Shown here: positions 1 to 9,413 of the stretch, in pieces | How positions within the stretch are numbered: the stretch's first letter is position 1 | How the letters are laid out: every line of letters begins with the position of its first letter | Assembly: GCF_000187245.1 (NCBI RefSeq) | Contig: NC_027864.1 | Coordinates: forward strand, 1,116,001-1,180,000 | Direction: 5' to 3' | DNA from: Ogataea parapolymorpha DL-1 | Lineage: Eukaryota > Ascomycota > Pichiomycetes > Pichiales > Pichiaceae | DNA length: 64,000 nt | Program-made: the position numbers and the translations under genes | The notes under the pieces: model-generated | The model's input: only the letters and a program-made list of their open reading frames with translations | Told to the model about the DNA's origin: nothing | Databases searched by the model: none

Positions 1-926
1 GCAGATGACAGGAATGCAGCACCGTCACCCTCGTAGGGCAGCAACGAGAGATGGATGGCAAATGAAGCCAGGTAGATGATGGCCGGGAGTCCAAGCAGGA
101 CCACGAACTTGGTGACAGTCTGAGAAGCGATGTTTTTGGCCGACAGTTTGAGGTCTCCAACCGCGAACCAGAGCTTGATGGCACAGCAAACGCCCACCCA
201 CGCAACAGTAAAGAAGCCGACCCATTTGGAGGATGAGGCAAAGCCCAGACCGACGCCGGTCAGCACCAAAGATTTCCACCAGTTGAGAGTGAATGGAGTC
301 TCAATGTTGAGCTTGGAGCTGGCATAGGTGGCGGCGGCAATGAAGAAGAGCAGCGGCGAGTCGAGCAAAACAAACCGCGAGATGGTGGCATTGGCACTCT
401 CGAGCACCAGCAACGATGACGTCAGGAAGGAAACCAGTGGCTTGCAGCCGGTGGTTCTGAGAGTCAAGTACATGAGGACCACGGTACCGACGCTCAAGAA
501 GGCGCTCAGCTGTCTCATGAGGACGTACGGCACGTCGTCGGGGAACTTGTCGCCGATTTCGGCAAATTCAAACTTGCCATTAAATCCTCCAAGGGCACCC
601 ACCGCCGCAAATAACAGCTTGGCCAGAGGAGGATGGACGTCCATGAAAAAACGGCCCAGAATGTATTTTCTCGCGAATCCGCCAAAATGCACCTCGTCAA
701 ACACCACTGAGTCGGGGAAATCGAGGCTGCGGAGCCGAATCACGGCGCTGAACAGGGCCAACAGCACAACGAGCCCCATCTCCTTACCCGAGGAAACACG
801 GCGATTAGCCATTGTCTGCGGCCCCAGCGTCGTCGATAAGTATCTGCGGACAGGGCCGGGCTGTAAAGGAAGTTCTGTAGTGGAATCCGTCGTAGACGGA
901 GCCAGCTTGACGGGTTTCTTTGCCAT
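1..926 (-). CDS. PMT1: Dolichyl-phosphate-mannose protein O-mannosyltransferase, Pmt1 type (partial, C-terminus outside window)
   Basis: An ER multi-pass enzyme that transfers mannose from dolichyl-phosphate-mannose to Ser/Thr of secretory proteins. The window holds the first 308 codons; the gene runs off the left edge. Seen in the translation: a short hydrophilic N-terminus containing QGPVR, a first hydrophobic segment, then the signature VVFDEVHFGGFARKYI followed by FMDVHPPLAKLLF. The DE pair and the DVHPP luminal loop are the catalytic hallmark of the GT39 family. The FARKYI and FMDVHPPLAK wording fits the Pmt1 subfamily rather than Pmt4, which reads FASYYLE/FFDVHPPF. The start is the ATG at 926-924. 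A T-rich stretch lies between it and the end of DBP9. Subfamily assignment is from recalled family motifs, not a search. Confidence 0.88.
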   Translation of the reverse strand, partial: MAKKPVKLAPSTTDSTTELPLQPGPVRRYLSTTLGPQTMANRRVSSGKEMGLVVLLALFSAVIRLRSLDFPDSVVFDEVHFGGFARKYILGRFFMDVHPPLAKLLFAAVGALGGFNGKFEFAEIGDKFPDDVPYVLMRQLSAFLSVGTVVLMYLTLRTTGCKPLVSFLTSSLLVLESANATISRFVLLDSPLLFFIAAATYASSKLNIETPFTLNWWKSLVLTGVGLGFASSSKWVGFFTVAWVGVCCAIKLWFAVGDLKLSAKNIASQTVTKFVVLLGLPAIIYLASFAIHLSLLPYEGDGAAFLSS

Positions 927-1021
927 GATGAAAACAAGACACGAAAAAAATAACGACGAGCTTAAAAGAAAAATATTCATTTTTTTATTTTTTTTGACAT
1001 TTAATATGCGTTATTGGCGAG

Positions 1022-2650
1022 CTATGTTTTTCTTCTCTTTCCAACCCCCTTCAGCACATCCACCTTCTTGCCTCTCTTCTTGCCACGGCCCTTCCTCACC
1101 TTGTTGAACGGCACAAACCCAACCTTCTTCTCCTCGGGCCGCGCCCCCTCTGGTAGCAGGTACGTCGGCACTCTTTTCAGATGTGCGTCCGCACGCACGC
1201 TGGCCAGGTCTTTGTCGTGGCGCAAAGTGACCAGGTCCTGCGGGTTCTCCTCAAAATGGCGTTTCAGCTTCTCAGAGGCCATCAGCTCCTGTTTAATCTC
1301 CCGTAGTCGGGCATCTCGCACAGCCGCACGGGTCACGGACCGGAACGAGTCCTCCATCCGGTACCGGAACGCCTCCACCTGTTTCATATTAAATTGGTAC
1401 GGCTTGAGCTCGTACCCGAGCTTGCTCTGCGACCGCTCGATTCTGGCCAAAACCTTCTCGTCCTTCTTTGCACTGGCCAAACTCGAGGCCTTGTGTTTTC
1501 CCCATTCCTTGGCTGCCACCACAAACGACAGAGCCATGCCACTTTTGCCGCCTCTGGCCGTCCGTCCAACACGGTGCACATAAGTCTTGGACGAGACAGG
1601 AAGATCGAAGTTCAGCACACATGCCACGTTCTTAAAATCAACACCACGCGAGACACCAAAGTCGTTTGACTGGCCCTCCTGGTTGGCCTCATCGGTCGCA
1701 ATTAGTAAATTGTAGACGTTTTTGTTGAACTCCTCCACAATGTGCAGCCGAGAGTTCACTGGAAGCTCAGAGTTCAGCAAACACGATTTGATGCCGAAGT
1801 TCTGCAAAAAAAGTTTGAGCTTGTATCCCCGGTCCAGCTCGTTCACAAACAGCAGAATTTTTCCTTTAATTAGGCCCAGCTTCAATATCACGTAGATCAG
1901 CAGGAACTTGTCGAGCTCGTTAGTTTTGATGTAGTACTGGACAAGCTTCTTCTTGTCGCTGTCGACGTCCTCCAGCTTCAGAACAGCAGGTTTATTACAG
2001 AACTTCGTCTTCAGCTCCGTCACCTCCTCGTTCAACGTGGCACTCATGAGAAAAGTCTGTGTGTTTGTCTTGGTGCTTAAATATTCTCCCAATTTGTCCA
2101 AATCGTCCTTGTATCCATAGCTGACCATCAGATCAACCTCGTCTATCACCAAAAACCGCAGATTCGTCAACTGTATACTCTTATTTTTCTCCAAAACTGA
2201 TATTAATTTCGCAGGAGTGCTCACATATATTTCTCTACCCTCGTTGAGCAGCTGTAACTGCACTTGCTCACTCACGTTGTCATTCAGGTTCAGCACACGT
2301 GCAGACCTGCCGCAAAACACCGTCAATTGACCCAGAAATTCAGCCACCTGCTTGCTCAATTCCTTGGTCGGAACCAAAACAAGCGCTTTCACACCCTCTG
2401 AGTCACTGCCTGACGCCAAAATAGACTGCACAATCGGTATGCAGTATGCTGCAGTTTTGCCAGAGCCTGTAGACGCCCTGGCTATGATGTCCTTGCGTTC
2501 CTCGAGAGACAGTTTGATCGTCTGTGTTTGGATCAGCGTCGGGTGCTCGAACCCAAGCTTGTTAATGGCCTGAATTAGACGCGCATCTAAATCAAAGGAC
2601 TCAAAACTGACGCCCTCATCGACGTAGTCTTGCGCAACAGAGACAGACAT
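1022..2650 (-). CDS. DBP9: DEAD-box ATP-dependent RNA helicase Dbp9 (60S ribosome biogenesis)
   Basis: A 542-residue nucleolar RNA helicase expected to act in 27S pre-rRNA processing and 60S assembly. Visible motifs in order: a Q-motif region (residues about 17-45), Walker A ASTGSGKT (59-66), PTKEL (motif Ia), motif II in the variant form VIDEVD instead of DEAD, LMSATL (motif III), and [10 protein letters not shown] (motif VI). The insertion between the two RecA lobes and the tract [18 protein letters not shown], followed by [13 protein letters not shown], are characteristic of Dbp9. The C-terminal tail is strongly basic (GRGKKRGKK and GKRRKT), as usual for nucleolar helicases. Start ATG at 2650-2648. 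A short AT-rich gap separates it from GLN4, which is transcribed in the same direction. Confidence 0.93.
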   Translation of the reverse strand: MSVSVAQDYVDEGVSFESFDLDARLIQAINKLGFEHPTLIQTQTIKLSLEERKDIIARASTGSGKTAAYCIPIVQSILASGSDSEGVKALVLVPTKELSKQVAEFLGQLTVFCGRSARVLNLNDNVSEQVQLQLLNEGREIYVSTPAKLISVLEKNKSIQLTNLRFLVIDEVDLMVSYGYKDDLDKLGEYLSTKTNTQTFLMSATLNEEVTELKTKFCNKPAVLKLEDVDSDKKKLVQYYIKTNELDKFLLIYVILKLGLIKGKILLFVNELDRGYKLKLFLQNFGIKSCLLNSELPVNSRLHIVEEFNKNVYNLLIATDEANQEGQSNDFGVSRGVDFKNVACVLNFDLPVSSKTYVHRVGRTARGGKSGMALSFVVAAKEWGKHKASSLASAKKDEKVLARIERSQSKLGYELKPYQFNMKQVEAFRYRMEDSFRSVTRAAVRDARLREIKQELMASEKLKRHFEENPQDLVTLRHDKDLASVRADAHLKRVPTYLLPEGARPEEKKVGFVPFNKVRKGRGKKRGKKVDVLKGVGKRRKT

Positions 2651-2718
2651 ATGTAAGATCGAGTACTAAAAAATATTTCAAAAAAATTAATTTTTTATTA
2701 AAAAAATTTGTTGATTAC

Positions 2719-5106
2719 TTAATCTTTCGAAGAGTCTTCCTTCAGAGTGACAATTCTGTTGAAAATTAGTTTGTCACCGGAATCTTTGTCAAGACAGAAG
2801 TAGCCAACTCTGAGAGCCTGGAATCTGACAGTCTCCTTGCCTGGCTCTTCCTTGATACTAAACTCAGGGTTGGTGAATGGCATGTTCAATGGAGACTTGG
2901 CCTCTATTTCGTAGAAGCTTGGCTCGATAATAGCATCTTTCAGAATTTCTTCCGAGTTTGGATTAATGTCGGCCAAATAGCCGTCAGGGTGGGCAGATGG
3001 ATTCTCAGACTTGAACAGTTGGTTGTGGATTCTCACTTCATCAATTCTAACAGGAGACTTGTATTTCTCAGACTCTGGCACCCAATGAATGTATGTCTTT
3101 GGTTTCTTGTGTTGGGCAGGATCGTTCAGGTACTCGGCGTGAATCAATGTCGGAGCACCGGACTCATCCCTTTCTACGCTCTTGACGCGAATATTAAACG
3201 GAACCCTCATCAGACCCACAGGCTGGTCCGGAGCCAGTCTGAAGTAATCCTTGGTGATGGTGTCTCTGTAATCCGACTTGTCGATGTAGACAGTCTTGGT
3301 GAATGGCACTTTTCTGGAGCCAAACTCAGGCGAGCCAGGTTTGTATGGGATTTCCACCAGCTCCTCGTAGTCGTCGTCCAAGTTGTCTATAACCACCTTC
3401 AGCGGATGTTCGATCATCATTAGTCTTGGAGTTGTGTGGTCAAGATAGTTTCTCACGGCACTCTCGAACCTAGTTGCCTGGATATTTGTGGTAGCTGTGG
3501 TAACACCCAAGGTATTGATGAAACTCAAGATGGCTCCTGGAGGAACACCTCTTCTTCTAAGAGACTCCAAGGTGTAAAGTCTCGGGTCGTCCCATCCACG
3601 CACATAGCCTTCGTTCACGAGCTTGGCGATCTTTCTTTTGGACATTATGGTTCCGGTCAAGTTCAAACGGCCGTATTCCCTTTGAGCAGGTCTGTAGACA
3701 TGTAGCACGTCACAGAGCCACTCGTAGCTTTCTCTGCTCAAGTAGAACTCAGTTGTACACAAAGAATGACTGATGTTTTCGAACGAATCAACCAAACAGT
3801 GAGTGAAGTCATATGTCGGATAGATCTTCCATTTGTCTCCCGTTCTTTCGTGTCTGGCATTCAACACTCTGTAAGCAATTAAATCCCACATTTGAGGAGA
3901 TGGAGAGTAAATGTCCTGCTTCATTCTTAAGATAGCCTTTCCTGGCTCGTAGTATCCGTCTCTCATTTTTCTGAACTCTGCCAAGGACTCCTCAATTGGT
4001 CTGTCTCTCCATGGAGATGGGAACCTTTCTCCACCAGGAGTACCATCTGGCCTCACACCTCTCTGAGCTTTGATCTCCTCTGGCGTCGAATGGTCCACAT
4101 AGGCATATCCTGTTGTGATCAATTTTTCAGCGAGCTCGTAAAGCCGGTCGAAATAGTCTGAAGAATAGGTGATTTTCCAAGGTTCATATCCAAGCCATTT
4201 GACACAGCGCAAAATGGAATCAAAGTAAACCTGCTCCTCGGCCTCAGGGTTCGTATCATCATAACGCAGATAGCAAACTCCACCGTGGTATTTGGCGTAA
4301 CCAAAGTTTACCATAATGGCTTTTGAGTGTCCAATGTGCAAAAATCCATTTGGTTCAGGAGGGAACCTGGTAAACACCTTGCCCTTGGTCACCTTCAAGT
4401 GCTCCTGCATGAGCTCCGGCCATTTTTGCGGATTCTCACCAGGCTTGTGGAGATCTCCCAAAAATCCCTCTGTGAACATGTTTCTTTCGGGCTCGGTCTT
4501 GGTCTCTGTCTTGGCTCCCTTGGCTGGCTCCTTCTTCTTTTTCTCCTTCTTCGCCACATCTCTCTCATCTTTAGGACCGAGATATTCCTGTGCTAGCCGG
4601 TCGACAGTAGGCTTGAACAAAGCAGGCGAGGCCCATTTCAGCTCAGGAAGGCTTCGCACACTGCCAAGGACATTGGGAACCATTTTATATCTTTTTTCCA
4701 GAAATTCGGCCTTGATAGACTCAATATACCTCCGGATCGCGTTCTCAACGTCCTCCTCCGTAATTTTGATACCAACACCAGAGCTTTTCTCCATCTCTTT
4801 TTCGTCGAAATTGTCGCCAGCAGATTTGACATACTTGTATGCCTCAGTGACTTGCAAAGTCGAGACTAAGCGGCCGTCAGTAATGGCATCCACGATGTTT
4901 TTATCATGTGGAAGATCCTCGCCTTTCAACAATGTAGCCAAATGATGGAGAAGAGTACTCTTCGTCTTGTCCCACGAAACATTGTCGCCCGCGAGCTGGA
5001 TCAAATGAGCCAATGAAGAGGAGACTTTCTGATTCTTTAGGATCTCCCGCGCTTTGGATTCCTGGAACCCAATACGAGAAAAGAGACTGACTAGTTCGTC
5101 TGCCAT
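2719..5106 (-). CDS. GLN4: Glutaminyl-tRNA synthetase
   Basis: A 795-residue class I aminoacyl-tRNA synthetase that charges tRNA-Gln. Residues 1 to about 180 form the eukaryotic N-terminal appendage. A Lys-rich linker (about 186-200) leads into the catalytic Rossmann fold with the HIGH motif in PPEPNGFLHIGHSKA (HIGH at 257-260). The YDDTNPE motif and the KMSKS counterpart IMSKRK follow. The C-terminal two-barrel anticodon-binding region has the expected GlnRS wording (MMIEHPLKVVIDN). Length agrees with yeast Gln4 (about 809 residues). Start ATG 5106-5104. The enzyme is essential and cytosolic, and nothing unusual is seen in it. Confidence 0.96.
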   Translation of the reverse strand: MADELVSLFSRIGFQESKAREILKNQKVSSSLAHLIQLAGDNVSWDKTKSTLLHHLATLLKGEDLPHDKNIVDAITDGRLVSTLQVTEAYKYVKSAGDNFDEKEMEKSSGVGIKITEEDVENAIRRYIESIKAEFLEKRYKMVPNVLGSVRSLPELKWASPALFKPTVDRLAQEYLGPKDERDVAKKEKKKKEPAKGAKTETKTEPERNMFTEGFLGDLHKPGENPQKWPELMQEHLKVTKGKVFTRFPPEPNGFLHIGHSKAIMVNFGYAKYHGGVCYLRYDDTNPEAEEQVYFDSILRCVKWLGYEPWKITYSSDYFDRLYELAEKLITTGYAYVDHSTPEEIKAQRGVRPDGTPGGERFPSPWRDRPIEESLAEFRKMRDGYYEPGKAILRMKQDIYSPSPQMWDLIAYRVLNARHERTGDKWKIYPTYDFTHCLVDSFENISHSLCTTEFYLSRESYEWLCDVLHVYRPAQREYGRLNLTGTIMSKRKIAKLVNEGYVRGWDDPRLYTLESLRRRGVPPGAILSFINTLGVTTATTNIQATRFESAVRNYLDHTTPRLMMIEHPLKVVIDNLDDDYEELVEIPYKPGSPEFGSRKVPFTKTVYIDKSDYRDTITKDYFRLAPDQPVGLMRVPFNIRVKSVERDESGAPTLIHAEYLNDPAQHKKPKTYIHWVPESEKYKSPVRIDEVRIHNQLFKSENPSAHPDGYLADINPNSEEILKDAIIEPSFYEIEAKSPLNMPFTNPEFSIKEEPGKETVRFQALRVGYFCLDKDSGDKLIFNRIVTLKEDSSKD

Positions 5107-5346
5107 TAAATATTTGAAGACAAAAGAACGATTCCTACTATTTTATCTCTAATTGAGAGGCCGGGTAAAAAAAATGCGAGCTACAATTTCTGAATGTTGT
5201 AAACCTTTGATTATTATTGACCTATGTACTGCGCATTGATATATCGTACAATCCATAGCAAAGATGAGCAAATAGCCAACAAATCCCCAAACATATGAGA
5301 ATGGCTAGTACAGCGAGCGGCAAGCCACAAACTCAATGGATCTGAA

Positions 5347-6783
5347 TTAACTTAAGCAAAACGAGTCTGCGTAGTCGGGAACTTGGTCATGTCCTTTGAA
5401 TTGATGCGAAGAAGAGCCAAAGAAACAATAGTTTTCAATGATCTTATGGTAAACAGGATCTGAAGAAGCTGCCAAGCTCTTAGGCGTAGTGTATGCAGAG
5501 GAAGGCGAATAGTTCGGCTTCAATGTAGTAGGAGGCAACGAACAGGATGTTGGCGTGATGGAATTTAGAGTTGGGATGGCTGACTCAGAGTTGATTTTGC
5601 GTAACAAGTAATGCTTTGACGTTCTTGGCTCAAAAGTGCGCTGGCTTTGAGTCGTGAAAGGCAACGAAAACGAATCGTTGAAATTCAGATTTGTTTTCAA
5701 TTTGAACTTGATGTCGTCCAGGTCGGTATCGAAAGACTTGCGCCGTTGGGTACCTCTCTTTGAGTTCTTCTTTAGTGTAACAGTGTAGTTCTTCATGTCA
5801 TTATTGTCCCAGTATTCGGTCTGGTTAACCTGGTACTTGATACAGAATTTGAGGTTCATCTGTGACTTGTAGATTCCCAGGTTGCGTAGCTTAATGATGA
5901 ATGAGAATTTATCGTACGAAACGCCATCCTCCATGTAGCGGAAGATATGGTTGGAGGAGATGTAGTTGGCGTTGTCGATCTCGATGAAGCTTTTCCAATC
6001 GTCAAAGGTCAGCTTGATGAGGATCTTTTTTTCGTATCCCAAATTGCGAACATAAACAAACCCTATCAGAGAGTCCTTTGTAGAGTTTAGTTTTAAGCTC
6101 TCCAGTATGATCGGCTTATCGGAATTGAACTTGCCGAAGTTCACAACATTGGAAGTGTGCGGAACATCGTTGTGCAGAATTTCCCAGTACTCACTGAGGT
6201 AATCCGTTGTATTGTCAAGGTCCTCCTCGTCAGAAGAGGAGAAGTCCCACGAAGGGCGCAAAGAGGGAGATGACACCGGAGAGCCCACCGGAGACGCTTC
6301 CGCGGAAACCGCCGTCGGTCTTTCAAGCTTATCAAAAAATTTGATGTCCTCTAGTCTGTTAGCAAACCTCACGGATTTAGCGTTGGGCATCGAGCTTGAC
6401 CTTTTGAGCGACGGCAGCTTCAGCGAGGACTTGACCAGTTCTCCCGACTTCTTCCGCAGTAAACTAGGCTTCAGTTCTGTTATGGTTGAGATGGAAGAGC
6501 TTGAGGCGTCTTCATGCTGAAATACAACTGTCTGGTTATCGTCATTGTCCAACTCGCCTTCGTGACCGGCAGAAGACGGTATTATGTCTGTGACAGAACT
6601 TGTGCTAGATATCGTGGAAAGAGGTGTGGAGATGGAAAGCGTCTCTTCCGGTGAGGTGCTTATGCTGGAACTTCTGGAGACATTCGGAGACGGATGGGAC
6701 TCAGCCAGCTTGTCATTCAGGTAAGCAAGGTTATTGGTGGTTAAAGGGGCTGTGTCAAAGGATCTAGGGCCCAAATATGGCAT
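5347..6783 (-). CDS. Glycogen-targeting regulatory subunit of protein phosphatase 1 (Gac1/Gip2/Pig family, CBM21)
   Basis: A 478-residue protein that should tether PP1 (Glc7) to glycogen and glycogen synthase. The N-terminal 130 residues are Ser/Thr-rich and probably disordered. A PP1-docking RVxF motif, KSVRF, is at about 136-140. The central region (about 215-330) matches a CBM21 carbohydrate-binding domain: VYVRNLGYEKKILIKLTFDDW, a later FSFIIKLRN strand, and FCIKYQVNQTEYWDNN, the conserved CBM21 WDNN ending. The remainder is low complexity. I cannot tell which of the S. cerevisiae paralogues (GAC1, PIG1, PIG2, GIP2) it corresponds to. Two AGGGG stress-response-like elements lie in the shared upstream region (about 6846 and 7268), in keeping with stress-controlled glycogen storage. 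Confidence 0.85.
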   Translation of the reverse strand: MPYLGPRSFDTAPLTTNNLAYLNDKLAESHPSPNVSRSSSISTSPEETLSISTPLSTISSTSSVTDIIPSSAGHEGELDNDDNQTVVFQHEDASSSSISTITELKPSLLRKKSGELVKSSLKLPSLKRSSSMPNAKSVRFANRLEDIKFFDKLERPTAVSAEASPVGSPVSSPSLRPSWDFSSSDEEDLDNTTDYLSEYWEILHNDVPHTSNVVNFGKFNSDKPIILESLKLNSTKDSLIGFVYVRNLGYEKKILIKLTFDDWKSFIEIDNANYISSNHIFRYMEDGVSYDKFSFIIKLRNLGIYKSQMNLKFCIKYQVNQTEYWDNNDMKNYTVTLKKNSKRGTQRRKSFDTDLDDIKFKLKTNLNFNDSFSLPFTTQSQRTFEPRTSKHYLLRKINSESAIPTLNSITPTSCSLPPTTLKPNYSPSSAYTTPKSLAASSDPVYHKIIENYCFFGSSSHQFKGHDQVPDYADSFCLS

Positions 6784-8103
6784 ATGAGAAGCACAAATGT
6801 CGGCGTAATATAATCTCGATAGCGATAGTCCTTTGGATGAGGCACAGGGGAAAAAAGGGAGTATTTAAATCAGTGGCGACGTGCTGCAGCGTACGATTAA
6901 TTGGCAAATGTAGCGTTATAAAAATGAATAAGATTATTATGACTGCATATCAGCTGCAGGCAAAGCAGACAATCTCCTCTTTTGTTTCTTTTGAGTCTTC
7001 CAAATCGGGACGCACCATTATGATTTCCCCAACAGACAGCAATGGTGGCGAAAATTTTTTGAGCTGGGGAGAAGAGCCATCACTATAGGTGTCTTTTTGG
7101 GGCTGTGCAATCCGGATTCCATTTTATTTTAAAAGGAGTGCAGGCGCGCATAGCAGAAACGGGGGCGTCGGTAGTTGTGACACTTCACACGCGATACCCG
7201 ATCTGATACAAAAAAAATTTCAGGTTACTTTGCAGCGAACACGCTGAGGATCGACAATCGAAAGGGACAGGGGTGTTTTTGGCATATGGGTTGGAATGGA
7301 CAATCAAAGTCTTGGGAGTGTCATTCTATCGTTTGCATATTAATCAGTGCACATGTCGCCTTTGTACCCCGGTCGGAGGGGGCATTATTCGCTCGCCTTG
7401 ATCAGCTGGTGGTTTGATCCTGATGTAAGAGGTAGCGCAGAGGTATTTTCGGTACTTTTTTTTTTTGCTGTGCCGAACTGTGGAAAGATCGGATGAGAAA
7501 CCGCCCCACCTGTCCCTCATCATAGTTTTTTGCGCCCGAAACATATACCAAAGGCGGGATCCGATGACCACACACTATGCGCCGAGGGTAGTTTGGGAAC
7601 CACAAGACGACGTGTGATGGAACAAATGAGCGTGGGGTACATGCCTAGCTCCACACAAAAGGTTCTGGGCACCCAACAAAATGCTCTCCCTCTGCAGCTG
7701 GTGCAAATGTTGCCGATATTGCGACTCCGATCGGAATTTTAGTTCGCGCAGCCGAACGAGCCTGACACAGCCGAACACAGCCTCAAGATTGATAGCGGAG
7801 ATAGGAGCCAACAATTAGCTAGAGCCGAAAGCCGGGTAACAGTCAAAAGTGGGCCCGTTAAAAATCTTAGTTTCAATTTTAACACCCTTGCACCGTTCCC
7901 ATATCGGGCAAAAATGGTGCTAGCCATCCTGCTACGCAACTAAGTTTTATTATTCCGTTCCTCATTAGGAATAGACCATTTCCCTAGTTGCACTAGTTCT
8001 GCCCAAGACGGCAAGCCCGAGCTAGCCACCCAAACTATAAATATGGCTGGTTGCAGCCCTCGGACACAGTTCGCTCAAACTATACTAACTACAGTCACTC
8101 CTT
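6784..8103. promoter_or_regulatory. Long divergent intergenic region between the CBM21 gene and a cell-wall protein gene
   Basis: No supported gene is seen in these 1.3 kb. It is the longest gene-free stretch here and separates two divergent start codons. Visible elements are AGGGG at about 6846 and 7268, a T run near 7460, and the 9-mer CAGCCGAAC twice (7749-7757 and 7768-7776) with a partial third copy AGCCGAAA at 7823-7830. There is also a TATA box near the right-hand gene and TACTAAC followed by ACAG at 8083-8094. Short open frames inside have no recognisable product. An unrecognised non-coding RNA cannot be excluded. Confidence 0.6.
8036..8043 (+). promoter_or_regulatory. TATA box of the secreted Ser/Thr-rich protein gene
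   Basis: TATAAATA lies 61 bp upstream of the ATG at 8104, a suitable distance for a yeast TATA element with a start site near 8080-8100. An ATG at 8043-8045 overlaps its end but would lie upstream of the expected transcript start. Confidence 0.55.
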
Positions 8104-8802
8104 ATGCTGTTGAAAACCCCTGCTTTGTATTTGTTGCTTGTCTCAGCAATGGGACTCCCGGTATTCTTCAAGCGTCAGCCGGGAACTTTGGAAAGTACCA
8201 TCACCACCACTATCGATGGAAAGGCTGTCACCATGCTGCAAAAGGTGTATACCAGCACGGACCGGCCTGCGCAGACCAGTGTGGTGATGACGACGCTGAA
8301 AACCTCGTATGAGGTCCCAATTTCAGCTACCGAGACCAGTGATACCAGCACCGTTAGTTCCACTTCCTCCACTACTTCCAGCACTACTTCCAGCACTTCT
8401 TCGAGTGCTACTTCTGACGACGACGACAGTTCTGCCACCACAGCGGATCTCGTTTTGTCTGCCAACGTGGAGAAGACCACCTCCAGCAGCTCGACAACGT
8501 CTAGCTCCTCCAGCTCCTCCAGCTCCTCTACCATCTCCACCACCTCCACCACCCCTTCGAGCTCCAGCCCAATTAGTGTCGCCAGCTCCACGGTTTCTGT
8601 CTCGTCCAGCACCATCACCCCGTCCGTCACGACGATGCCATACGCCTCGTTCACCTCTTTTACCCCATACGCCACAGAGACGACTGACGGTACTTGCTAT
8701 GTGTTCTACGAGAACGGAGATGCGTACGACAGTATCTCTCCAACGACGACACAGACGGTGACTGTCACCGTTGCTACCGTGACATTAAGCACTACTGTGT
8801 AA
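8104..8802 (+). CDS. Secreted Ser/Thr-rich protein, probable cell-wall or surface mannoprotein
   Basis: A 232-residue protein beginning with a good signal peptide (MLLKTPALYLLLVSAMG). A KR dibasic site at about 24-25, right after the hydrophobic core, suits Kex2 trimming. A short ordered segment follows. Residues about 75-190 are dominated by Ser and Thr, with a nearly pure Ser tract, an acidic DDDDS patch and many sites for O-mannosylation. The C-terminus regains composition (TTDGTCYVFYENGDAY) with only one Cys in the mature chain. It ends in a Thr/Val-rich tail without a clear GPI omega site plus hydrophobic anchor. No named family is recognised. A covalently attached wall protein, or one held by its single Cys, is plausible. 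PMT1, encoded in the same window, would be the type of enzyme to glycosylate it. Confidence 0.7.
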   Translation: MLLKTPALYLLLVSAMGLPVFFKRQPGTLESTITTTIDGKAVTMLQKVYTSTDRPAQTSVVMTTLKTSYEVPISATETSDTSTVSSTSSTTSSTTSSTSSSATSDDDDSSATTADLVLSANVEKTTSSSSTTSSSSSSSSSSTISTTSTTPSSSSPISVASSTVSVSSSTITPSVTTMPYASFTSFTPYATETTDGTCYVFYENGDAYDSISPTTTQTVTVTVATVTLSTTV

Positions 8803-8846
8803 ACGACGAAAAAAAAAAAAAATAAATAATAACAATAAATAAACAC

Positions 8847-9356
8847 ATGTTTTCCGAACTAGAGCTCGAGTACGATAAGTTCAACGGCTCGGTTGCCGAT
8901 CTCGCCGACCGCGCTGCCGATGATACAATGGACTCGATGACTTGCGAAACGACCAACGAAACCGAGATTTCCTCCGAGAGTATCCTGGTTGTTCCGAAAA
9001 ACAGAGACTCGAACGCCTACCCATTGAGAATCTCCTCACACTTCACCGCCAGCAAACGAGTGCCAACGCCGGAGGAGCACCAGCTGGACGACCTGGCGAA
9101 GTCTAAGGACGAGCTGGCTGCCAGGGTGTTCAAGATCGGCAAAGAAATCGCGTTTCTCGAGACTATTATGCCAAAAATGGAGAGAAGCGTCGAGCTCGAC
9201 AAATTGGAGTATGCCAAAGGCAAGCTCGAGGAGATGAGAGAAGAGTTGCAAAGACAACAGTACACCCTGAGCATCAAAATCAACAGACTGGAAAAAAAGA
9301 TCTATGGCGCACAGGGAAGCAAAGCAGACTACTGGGTCAGAGGAGTCAGCAGCTAG
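8847..9356 (+). CDS. Small coiled-coil protein of unknown function
   Basis: A 169-residue protein. The first 60 residues are acidic and likely disordered. After a basic stretch (SKRVPTPEEHQLDDLAKSK), residues about 80-150 form a continuous heptad-rich helix (KDELAARVFKIGKEIAFLE, then LDKLEYAKGKLEEMREELQ, ending INRLEKKIYG). It closes with ADYWVRGVSS. I do not recognise the family. The ATG at 8847 is 44 bp after the stop of the preceding gene on the same strand. The spacer is A-rich, so its promoter must overlap the upstream coding end unless the two are co-transcribed. Confidence 0.65.
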   Translation: MFSELELEYDKFNGSVADLADRAADDTMDSMTCETTNETEISSESILVVPKNRDSNAYPLRISSHFTASKRVPTPEEHQLDDLAKSKDELAARVFKIGKEIAFLETIMPKMERSVELDKLEYAKGKLEEMREELQRQQYTLSIKINRLEKKIYGAQGSKADYWVRGVSS

Positions 9357-9413
9357 ACGGTCAAATTATGTACACTATGTAATATACGAGTAATATACGA
9401 GCATCAAACATCA

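Noticed and set aside
8043..8312. 90-codon frame starting at ATG 8043
   Set aside because: Begins at the TATA box and reads a His-rich sequence out of frame with the Ser/Thr-rich protein; upstream of the expected transcript start.
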